DNA from: Methylococcales bacterium
GTDB lineage: Bacteria; Pseudomonadota; Gammaproteobacteria; Methylococcales; Methylomonadaceae
NCBI GenBank assembly: GCA_026399015.1
Contig: JAPLRS010000031.1
Location: 40,775-104,774 of the forward strand
Length of the DNA stretch: 64,000 nucleotides
Reading direction: 5' to 3'
Shown: one piece after another, positions 57,775 through 64,000 of the stretch
How positions within the stretch are numbered: the first letter of the stretch is position 1
Layout of the letters: each line of letters opens with the position of its first letter
The notes under the pieces: generated by a model
Seen by the model: only the letters and a program-made list of their open reading frames with translations
Told to the model about the DNA's origin: nothing
Databases searched by the model: none
Program-made: the position numbers and the translations under genes

Positions 57775-59058
57775 TTACCAATGAGTCAACTTAAAGCTTT
57801 CTAATTTTACAATTGGATTTTTCAAAGTTGGGTCAAAGCCATATGTGTTTAATTCAACTTTTCCGCTTTGATAAACTTTTACAGTTGCCCAAGAGTACAT
57901 ACGGTCATTAGCGACAGAAGTAGCTGTTGATGTTTCAAATGGTGAACCACCAGCCCCCACTAAAACTTGATAAGAGTTTAATAAGCTAGGTCTTGAAACA
58001 TTGTAAATATGTTCATGGCCACAGAAGTAAGTTGCTTTATGGTTGTTAATAGTTGTCCAGAAAGCAGCCGCAGCTACGCTATTTTTATTATCTAAAGAAG
58101 ATGTACTGCTTGGAGCTGAGCCAGTATAAGCGTAGAAATAAGCAGATTTATGACCAAAAACAAAATTACGTTTTGCTCCACGTAGTTCAGCAGCACTTAA
58201 ATCAGCTTCTAACCAAGCGGTTGGCGCATAACCATCTTTACCAACTGCATCAGTATTAATAATAGCAAAATGCGAAGCTCCTACATCAAAAGAGTAACTT
58301 AATTGTGATTGGTCTGTAGTAATGCCATCAGTACCAATTGCAGGTAGTGTATATGTAGAGAAGTTTGATGCAGCAGTACCCACTAATTTAGTGAATCTAT
58401 CTGTATCAAGAATTAAATCTCCCATATTGTCACGCCACGCATTTTCGTTTTCTACTTGGGCTGTCTTACCACAACGTTTACACTGTGTTTCATGATTACC
58501 CGGAACAGGTACAAGATATGTGCCTGTTTCCATTAAGTTGGCAACCATACCTCTCCAAAAGCCGTATTGTTTATAGATTTGCATGATATCTGCATTAATT
58601 ACATCATCTACAACAGGATTAGCGATAGCTACTTCAACCGCTGCAGTTGCTGCATTTGTACCGGTACGAGCTACGGGCACACCAGCTTTACCGTAACCCA
58701 TAATCATGTCACCGTTAAAGAATAACATTTGTGATTTTTGTTCTTGTATAGCACGAATAATTCGAGACCATGCTGCAGTGTTTTGTAACCATTTGCAGTC
58801 TTGTCCTGATAAGCCTGGATTTGCAGTTAAGCCAGTACCTGAAGGTATTTGACAATTACCTACACCAACTTGAGTTGGATTTACAGTTGATGGATCAATG
58901 TTTTGTGGGTCTTGTCTAGAATCACCTACTGTAGAAAAAGTTAAGATAACTTTATCATCAACAGCTGCAGAAGGTGTCGAATAAAATACAGAGCCAAGCG
59001 TTAAAACCGCAGCAAAAATTGCTTGCTGTTTTTTTGTAGTTAGTTTCAGAGCAAACAT
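57775..59058 (-). CDS. Exported metallophosphoesterase (calcineurin-like)
   Basis: A 427-aa periplasmic or secreted phosphatase. A Sec signal spans about residues 1-32 (AVLTLGSVFYSTPSAA). Metal-binding landmarks are D46 (STVGDSRQD), D117 (FFNGDMIMG), N188-H189 (PVPGNHET), a histidine in VFGHKSA and the final GHEH in YFCGHEHIY. An extra C-x2-C pair (C193, C196) lies after GNHE. Three direct 11-bp Pho-box half-sites lie about 50 bases upstream of the start and phoB is next door, so induction by phosphate limitation is likely. It probably releases phosphate from organic esters; the substrate is unknown. Confidence 0.88.
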   Translation of the reverse strand: MFALKLTTKKQQAIFAAVLTLGSVFYSTPSAAVDDKVILTFSTVGDSRQDPQNIDPSTVNPTQVGVGNCQIPSGTGLTANPGLSGQDCKWLQNTAAWSRIIRAIQEQKSQMLFFNGDMIMGYGKAGVPVARTGTNAATAAVEVAIANPVVDDVINADIMQIYKQYGFWRGMVANLMETGTYLVPVPGNHETQCKRCGKTAQVENENAWRDNMGDLILDTDRFTKLVGTAASNFSTYTLPAIGTDGITTDQSQLSYSFDVGASHFAIINTDAVGKDGYAPTAWLEADLSAAELRGAKRNFVFGHKSAYFYAYTGSAPSSTSSLDNKNSVAAAAFWTTINNHKATYFCGHEHIYNVSRPSLLNSYQVLVGAGGSPFETSTATSVANDRMYSWATVKVYQSGKVELNTYGFDPTLKNPIVKLESFKLTHW

Positions 59059-59107
59059 GATTAAAATTCCAATTAGTTAGGTTTATGGAATCTCTACAGT
59101 AGACTAG

Positions 59108-59140
59108 AAATATTACAAAAATGAGTCAAAAATATGACAA
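59108..59140 (-). promoter_or_regulatory. Pho box: three tandem 11-bp PhoB half-sites
   Basis: On the minus strand TTGTCATATTT, TTGACTCATTT and TTGTAATATTT follow one another without gaps, 50 bases upstream of the phosphatase ATG. Each is a 7-bp half-site resembling CTGTCAT plus a 4-bp AT spacer, the known Pho-box periodicity. Binding is inferred. Confidence 0.7.
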
Positions 59141-59217
59141 TTCGTAGAAACGTATTATTACTTAACATTCTAATTTGCTTCGGATTAATTACTATATAAC
59201 GGTATTAATCTTAGGCA

Positions 59218-59652
59218 TTATTTATTAGGAATAACCTCAATCTCAAGTTTGTTATGCTCCAAACATTCAGAGTGACTTTTAGGGGATTCTGGGGTTTCTT
59301 GATTTAGTTTTTTACAGTGTGAATCCAAGTTTTCAATTTCAAATGTCTTGGATGGTAACACTGACCAGCCTTTTTGTTTCATACAGTCAATATATTTATT
59401 TTTATCCAAACCTAAAGGAATTTGAATAATGGTTTGTGACATCCCACTGGGAATATTCATGCTCTGAAACTGTTGGCTAGAGTCATTACAGTTGGTAGCA
59501 TCTTCAAAATAATCATGGACCTCGTCAGGATTTTTGTGGCCAAGGATATGAGCACAACCTTCAAGAGCTAAGACTGTAAACAGCAGAGTTGCTAAGTTTT
59601 TCACGAATTTAAGGGCCTTAATTTTGATGAGTACCAATTTGCAACATATCAC
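59218..59652 (-). CDS. Putative small lipoprotein, unknown function
   Basis: About 144 aa if the GTG at 59652 is used; the start is uncertain, and an internal GTG or TTG just before the hydrophobic stretch is plausible. The signal LATLLFTVLALEGCAHIL ends in a lipobox with the lipidation cysteine. The mature part has several cysteines (NCND, DCMKQKGW, SHCKK, SECLEH) and a DxxxYxDCMKQKGW element seen in small bacterial lipoproteins. It lies upstream of the Pho box on the same strand, so it is not part of the phosphatase transcript. Confidence 0.65.
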   Translation of the reverse strand: MICCKLVLIKIKALKFVKNLATLLFTVLALEGCAHILGHKNPDEVHDYFEDATNCNDSSQQFQSMNIPSGMSQTIIQIPLGLDKNKYIDCMKQKGWSVLPSKTFEIENLDSHCKKLNQETPESPKSHSECLEHNKLEIEVIPNK

Positions 59653-59787
59653 ACATTTATACTAAGAGGATAAAGTTTATGTTCTGCCTTAAATCAATGG
59701 TACTTATTCACCTTTAATAAGGCAGTGATAAGGGGCTTATAAACCATTTAGTGGAACAACAACTGATTAAGTAGAGGCTAATATTGA

Positions 59788-61791
59788 TTAAGACAGCATG
59801 GATTTTAAATTAGCTAGATTTGCTTTGCCTCGTTCTTTAATCACTTCGGGAGCAAGTTGGTTTTTGTTAATCCACTCTAAATCTTCTGCGGGGAGTTCAT
59901 TTAAAAACCGACTGGGTTCGCACTCTGTTATTTCGCCATAACGTTTTCTGTGTGTGCAATAACTAAAAGTACAGGTGCGTTGAGCCCTAGTGATACCTAC
60001 ATAAGCTAAACGCCGTTCTTCTTCAATGTTGTCTGTATCAATACTGCTCTGATGCGGCAGAATATTTTCTTCGATGCCAATTAAAAATACATGCGGAAAC
60101 TCTAAGCCTTTTGCAGCATGTAAAGTCATTAAGCTCACTTGCTCGCTGACTTCCTCTTCTTGGTTTCTCTCCATAATATCCATGAGCAGAATTTTTGAGA
60201 CAATTTCTGCTAAGGGTTTTTGTTCTGTGGTTTCTTTATCGGCGATACGTTTTAACCATTCAATTAGTTCGAAGACATTCTTGATTTTACGGTCAGCACC
60301 TTCTTTAGTTTTACTTTCTTCTTTTAAAAATTGTTCATAGCCGATTTGAGCAATAAATTGTTCAATTATGGCAAAAGTATCACCACGCTCAATTTGTTGG
60401 GCCGTTTGAGTTATAAGGTCTTTAAACTTATGCAAGCGTTGGACTGATTTCTCACTGAGTTTTTGACTTAACCCAAATTCAGAACTTGCAGAAAATAAAC
60501 TAATGTGGCGTTCATTTGCATAACTACCTAGTTTTTCTAAAGTGGTAGGACCAATTTCTCTTCTAGGTGTATTAATAACCCTTAAATAAGCGGCATCATC
60601 ATCGGGGTTAACAAACAAACGCAAATACGCTAATACATCTTTCACCTCTGAATAGGCAAAAAATGAGGTGCTACCACTTATTAAATAGGGGATATTATTT
60701 TCTCGTAGACTTTGTTCAAATAAGCGAGATTGATGATTACCTCGGTAGAGAATGGCGTAGTCTTGATAACGACTACCGGTTCTAAATTTATGATGCACAA
60801 TTTCAGAGACGACTTGTTGTGCTTCAATTTTATCATTCTTATGACTTAGCACGCGTAGTGGGTCACCATAACCTAATTCACTCCACAAGCGTTTCTCAAA
60901 AGTATGGGGGTTGTTGGCGATTAAATGGTTAGCTACTTTAAGAATTCGACCTGTTGAACGATAGTTTTGTTCAAGCTTAACGACTTGTAAGCGTGAGAAA
61001 TCTTTTTGTAATTGCGCTAGGTTCTCGGGTTGTGCACCACGCCATGCGTAAATAGATTGGTCATCATCACCCACCACCGTAAAGCGACCAAGCTTTCCAG
61101 CAATGAGTTTAACAAGTTGATATTGGGTTATATTAGTGTCTTGATATTCATCCACTAATAAATAACGGATTTTGTTTTGCCACTTTTCTAAAATATTAGG
61201 GTGTTGTTGAAATAATAATACCGGCAATAAAATTAAATCGTCAAAATCTACTGCGTTATAGGCTTTTAAACTGCGGGTATATTCTTCATAAAGTATGGCA
61301 CTGGCATACTGTTCTTGGGTTGCAAGACTGATGGCTTGTTCTGGAGTGATAAAGGCATTTTTCCATTGCCCAATTTGTTGTGAGTAACTATCAACCTGAT
61401 CAATATCACAATCCCTTGCGCCGTAATTAATCAGATTTTTTAACAGAGTGAGTTTGTCTTGTTCATCAAATAGCGTAATCGCGGCTTTATAAGCTAAGGT
61501 CTTATATTCCTTTCTTAAAATATCTAAACCCAAAGAATGAAAGGTCGACACTCTTAAGCCTCGAGTTTCTGATGCATCCAGAAGTTTAGAGACTCGACTC
61601 TTCATTTCTCTCGCGGCTTTGTTAGTAAAAGTTACCGCAGCAATATGACGGGCAGGTAGGCCTTGTTTAACTAAATAAGCTATTTTTTCGGTAATAACGC
61701 GCGTTTTACCACTACCAGCGCCAGCTAATACTAATAAAGGATGATCGATTGCTTTAACCGCTGCAAGTTGTTCGGGGTTTAGTTTAGCCAT
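59788..61791 (-). CDS. rep: ATP-dependent DNA helicase Rep
   Basis: Superfamily 1A 3'-5' helicase that clears protein blocks ahead of replication forks. Motif I is AGAGSGKT (23-30), followed by TFTNKAAREMKSR (Ia), VDEYQDTN (II), GDDDQSIYAWRGA (III), LEQNYRS (IV), TLHAAKGLEFPHVFLIG (V) and RRLAYVGITRA (VI). 667 aa, close to E. coli Rep (673) and shorter than UvrD, and the C-terminus lacks the UvrD extension, which favours Rep. A single gene with its own promoter region. Confidence 0.93.
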   Translation of the reverse strand: MAKLNPEQLAAVKAIDHPLLVLAGAGSGKTRVITEKIAYLVKQGLPARHIAAVTFTNKAAREMKSRVSKLLDASETRGLRVSTFHSLGLDILRKEYKTLAYKAAITLFDEQDKLTLLKNLINYGARDCDIDQVDSYSQQIGQWKNAFITPEQAISLATQEQYASAILYEEYTRSLKAYNAVDFDDLILLPVLLFQQHPNILEKWQNKIRYLLVDEYQDTNITQYQLVKLIAGKLGRFTVVGDDDQSIYAWRGAQPENLAQLQKDFSRLQVVKLEQNYRSTGRILKVANHLIANNPHTFEKRLWSELGYGDPLRVLSHKNDKIEAQQVVSEIVHHKFRTGSRYQDYAILYRGNHQSRLFEQSLRENNIPYLISGSTSFFAYSEVKDVLAYLRLFVNPDDDAAYLRVINTPRREIGPTTLEKLGSYANERHISLFSASSEFGLSQKLSEKSVQRLHKFKDLITQTAQQIERGDTFAIIEQFIAQIGYEQFLKEESKTKEGADRKIKNVFELIEWLKRIADKETTEQKPLAEIVSKILLMDIMERNQEEEVSEQVSLMTLHAAKGLEFPHVFLIGIEENILPHQSSIDTDNIEEERRLAYVGITRAQRTCTFSYCTHRKRYGEITECEPSRFLNELPAEDLEWINKNQLAPEVIKERGKANLANLKSMLS

Positions 61792-62033
61792 TGACTAGGT
61801 AATACAGTTACTGGAATAGGGGATGGATCGATCAGGGTTTGTAAGACGAGTGCTATTGCCCTCTTATTATACCTATATAACTGTTACGGAATAATCCAAT
61901 TTATGAGCTTATGTATTTTGGGGTGCTGTGATTTGGTGTAAATATTTCTAAATTTCCTCAAGGGGATTAAAATTTTGTTTTATGATTTAGGTTCTATAAA
62001 TTTAATCTTTTTAATTCGGTAAGGTAATCAAAT

Positions 62034-62516
62034 ATGACTTCAAGCATTTATCAGTTTAAAGTGCGACGCTTAGGGGGAGAGGAGGTTACTCTCGCAGATT
62101 TTCAAGGTAAAGTGTTGTTGATTGTAAATACAGCAAGTCGCTGTGGGTTTACGCCCCAGTATCAAGGTTTAGAAGATTTATATCAGCGTTATCAAGATCA
62201 AGGTTTGGTGGTTTTAGGCTTTCCTTGCAATCAGTTTGGAGCTCAAGAACCAGGTAACTCATCAGAAATTGGTACATTTTGTACAAAAAACTATGGGGTA
62301 TCATTCCCTATGTTTGAAAAAATTGCAGTGAACGGTGCAGACGCTGACCCGCTTTTTAAGTATTTAAAAAACGCTGCGAAAGGTGTTTTGGGTACGACGT
62401 CTATAAAATGGAATTTTACCAAGTTTTTAATAAATAAAGACGGTCTAGTGCTTGCACGCTATGGATCACTTGTTAAACCTGATAATTTAACAAGCACTAT
62501 TGAAAAACTATTGTGA
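62034..62516 (+). CDS. Glutathione peroxidase family protein
   Basis: Thiol peroxidase detoxifying hydrogen peroxide and lipid hydroperoxides. Peroxidatic cysteine C37 (TASRCGFTPQ), with the conserved glutamine in FPCNQFGAQEPG and tryptophan in KWNFTKFLI. C70 in FPCNQ may be structural. 160 aa, typical of the BtuE/Gpx group. Many bacterial members use thioredoxin rather than glutathione, so the reductant is uncertain. AGGT precedes the ATG. Confidence 0.93.
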   Translation: MTSSIYQFKVRRLGGEEVTLADFQGKVLLIVNTASRCGFTPQYQGLEDLYQRYQDQGLVVLGFPCNQFGAQEPGNSSEIGTFCTKNYGVSFPMFEKIAVNGADADPLFKYLKNAAKGVLGTTSIKWNFTKFLINKDGLVLARYGSLVKPDNLTSTIEKLL

Positions 62517-62538
62517 TCAGACAGATTAAATTAGCTAA

Positions 62539-63396
62539 TTAGACCAATTGCCCAGTTTTATAATCATAAATTGCTTGTTCAATTTCTTCTGTGGTGTTCA
62601 TTACAAACGGTCCATATTGAACTATGGGCTCTTTGATGGGGTGTGCTGTTAATAAAAGAAAAGCTGTGGCCTGATCTTCGGCATATATTTCTATGCTGTC
62701 ACCCAATGAGAGAATACCAGCCGCTTGTGATTCTAAAACTCGTTTGTTTTCATCCGAGCCAATGCAGACTTTCCCTTCGAAAGGGTAAATAAAAGCATTA
62801 TGATCTGGGTTTATTGGCAGTTTAATTGACGCACCTGCGGGTAGTCGAACATCCACAATTAGGGCCTTGCTACTTATATTTTGTATAGGTCCGTTGATTG
62901 ATTTACCTTCAATTTCAGTGTTACCGGCAATAATTTTAACCGTTCCTCCTTTAGCGAGGCTGATGATGGGCGTTTCTTGAGGCTTAACATCTTGATAACT
63001 GGCTACTTGCATTTTTTCTTTTGCGGGCAGATTAATCCAGAGTTGAAAACCTCGCATACGTCCACTTTCTTGTTGAGGCATTTCAGAGTGGATAATGCCT
63101 CGTCCTGCTTTCATCCATTGGGCCCCACCACTCTTTAAGTCGCCTTTATTACCTAAGTGATCTTCATGCAGCATATGCCCATCCAGCATGTAGGTAACAG
63201 TCTCAAAACCGCGATGCGGATGATCAGGAAAACCCGCTATATAGTCATCTGCATTTGTAGATGAAAATTCATCTAGCATTAAAAATGGATCAAGGCGATG
63301 GGATTGGCTTTGTCCAAGGCTACGACGCAGTTTAACCCCGCCACCATCTGAGGTAGGAATTGAGCGAATGATTTGTTGTAATGCACGGGGGCTCAT
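62539..63396 (-). CDS. Pirin family protein
   Basis: Bicupin iron protein, 285 aa. The metal-binding set is H59 and H61 (DHPHRGFETV), H103 and E105 (GIIHSEMPQ). DPFLMLDEF and GRGIIHSEMP are diagnostic of pirins. Some pirins are quercetin dioxygenases and others affect transcription or pyruvate metabolism; the role here is not readable. Convergent with the peroxidase gene, 23 bases apart. Confidence 0.92.
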   Translation of the reverse strand: MSPRALQQIIRSIPTSDGGGVKLRRSLGQSQSHRLDPFLMLDEFSSTNADDYIAGFPDHPHRGFETVTYMLDGHMLHEDHLGNKGDLKSGGAQWMKAGRGIIHSEMPQQESGRMRGFQLWINLPAKEKMQVASYQDVKPQETPIISLAKGGTVKIIAGNTEIEGKSINGPIQNISSKALIVDVRLPAGASIKLPINPDHNAFIYPFEGKVCIGSDENKRVLESQAAGILSLGDSIEIYAEDQATAFLLLTAHPIKEPIVQYGPFVMNTTEEIEQAIYDYKTGQLV

Positions 63397-63676
63397 GATT
63401 TTTCTCTGCTATTAATTGGTGACGTCAATTTGTTAGTTTTCTAAATCACGCTCATCAAGATGAAATTTATGTAACATCCGATGCGTAACAGGTGTAAGGA
63501 TAATACCCATAAAACAGAGGCGAACATTCGTTTAATAAACACCGAATTTGATGCTAGTTTTTCATGCTTTTGTTCGAACATAAATCCAGTTGGAAGCAAA
63601 TTAATTATAATGACTAATATACCTCATCAAATCTCAAACAGAAAAGGTTTACATAAAAAGGGGTAAGTTGGCTTAA
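63397..63676. other. Intergenic region between pirin and the PhoH fragment
   Basis: About 280 bases. A 61-codon frame starting at 63481 has no recognisable feature and no ribosome site, so I do not call it. Confidence 0.5.
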
Positions 63677-63707
63677 TCAGCCTATCTTAATAATTAAGAT
63701 AGGCTGA
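63677..63707. other. Perfect 31-bp palindrome downstream of the PhoH-like gene
   Basis: TCAGCCTATCTTAAT (63677-63691) and its exact reverse complement (63693-63707) flank one base. It lies 24 bases past the stop of the minus-strand fragment and is the probable terminator of that gene, although the T-run after it is weak. Confidence 0.6.
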
Positions 63708-63730
63708 CTTATTTAAAGGCTAGATGTTAA

Positions 63731-63860
63731 TTAATTCGCGTAGGCTTTAATAATATCTTTTACGATGCCAGAGCGCACTACATCATCTACACCAAACTCA
63801 ACAACCCCGACTTTGCGGGTGTGTTGCACTCTTTTAATAGTCAACTTGGGATCGGCCAAG
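63731..63860 (-). pseudogene. 3' end of a PhoH-like ATPase gene, cut by an IS
   Basis: Reading leftward from the IS boundary gives 43 residues, LADPKLTIKRVQHTRKVGVV followed by EFGVDDVVRSGIVKDIIKAY, ending AN-stop. The DDVVRSGIVKDIIKAY end matches the C-terminus of PhoH-type P-loop proteins, especially the short phage-like form. The frame runs directly into the insertion end at 63861. The 5' part may lie beyond the IS, outside the window. Function is presumed lost unless an alternative end is used. Confidence 0.6.
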
Positions 63861-64000
63861 TGTAGTGGTCTAATAAAAACGGACACACATATAGGTTGAT
63901 ATAATTAATCAATCGAACATGGATAACTACAAATGACAAAACCAAAGCGAGTATTTGATACCGCGTTTAAATTAGAAGTTGTAAAGCTAATTCAAGAGCA
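63861..64000 (+). mobile_element. IS3-family insertion sequence, left end (continues past window)
   Basis: The end TGTAGTGGTC, then TAATAAAAACGGACA has the TG start and GGACA inner end typical of IS3-family terminal inverted repeats. It is followed 72 bases in by a transposase orfA start. The right end and the target duplication are outside the window. Confidence 0.75.
63933..64000 (+). CDS. IS3-family transposase OrfA, N-terminus (runs off window)
   Basis: The visible 22 codons begin MTKPKRVFDTAFKLEVVKLI, the start of the HTH_Tnp_1 helix-turn-helix found in OrfA of IS3-family elements (pattern K-R-x-F/Y-x-x-x-F-K-x-x-x-V-x-L). OrfA binds the IS ends and is normally joined to OrfB by a -1 frameshift. 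Only the first helix is visible. Confidence 0.75.
   Translation, partial: MTKPKRVFDTAFKLEVVKLIQE

Noticed and set aside
63481..63666. 61-codon frame between pirin and PhoH fragment
   Set aside because: No recognisable feature or ribosome site.

Overview
The window is about 64 kb of AT-rich chromosome (judged by eye, GC near 40 percent) from a gammaproteobacterium. The evidence is gene content and order: gph-yciK, carAB-greA, yhbY/rlmE-ftsH, glmM-tpiA-secG-tRNA-Leu, hfq-hflX-hflK-hflC-hisZ-purA, a serC-pheA-hisC-(tyrA-aroA)-cmk-rpsA-ihfB run, feoABC, and a DUF1566/PEP-CTERM-type protein. A free-living or host-associated Methylococcales-like lineage would fit, but the window holds no taxon-diagnostic gene, so this is only a suggestion.

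Layout. Positions 1-2.4 kb hold the end of gph, yciK, sufT and a convergent 2OG-Fe(II) oxygenase. Positions 2.9-13.6 kb are core metabolism and quality control: carAB behind a hairpin leader, greA, yhbY, rlmE, ftsH, glmM, tpiA and secG. Positions 13.69-13.78 kb are tRNA-Leu(GAG), whose 3' end is the left attachment site of a compact integrative element of about 7 kb (13.75-20.80 kb). The element carries a P4-type tyrosine integrase, a tightly coupled trio (67-aa ORF, AlpA-like regulator, RepA-like NTPase), a PEP-CTERM pseudogene and two unknown lipoproteins. It is bounded by a repeated tRNA 3' end, repeated tRNA terminators and a shared 20-bp repeat.

Positions 21.0-27.5 kb are a TetR regulator divergent from a complete RND efflux operon. 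Positions 27.6-30.1 kb are ctaA, ygfZ and ygfX. Positions 30.2-48.7 kb are a long plus-strand core block: hfq, hflXKC, hisZ, purA, a low-molecular-weight phosphatase, a dienelactone hydrolase, gyrA, then aromatic and histidine amino-acid genes running into cmk and rpsA. Positions 48.8-52.2 kb are ihfB and a Fur-boxed feoABC operon.

Positions 52.2-64 kb are mixed: O-antigen ligase, mepA, a candidate stand-alone structured RNA, a zinc-ribbon membrane protein with a Tat-exported patatin, phoB, an exported metallophosphoesterase behind a triple Pho-box repeat, a lipoprotein, rep, gpx and pirin. The window ends in the start of an IS3-family element inserted in a PhoH-like gene.

Functional links: phoB and the Pho-boxed secreted phosphatase suggest a phosphate-starvation response. 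FeoABC under Fur supplies ferrous iron. HflKC act with FtsH in membrane proteolysis. The aroA, tyrA, pheA, hisC and serC genes form one amino-acid supply block ahead of cmk and rpsA. The least explained parts are the integrative element, the RNA at 54.6-54.8 kb and the carA leader.
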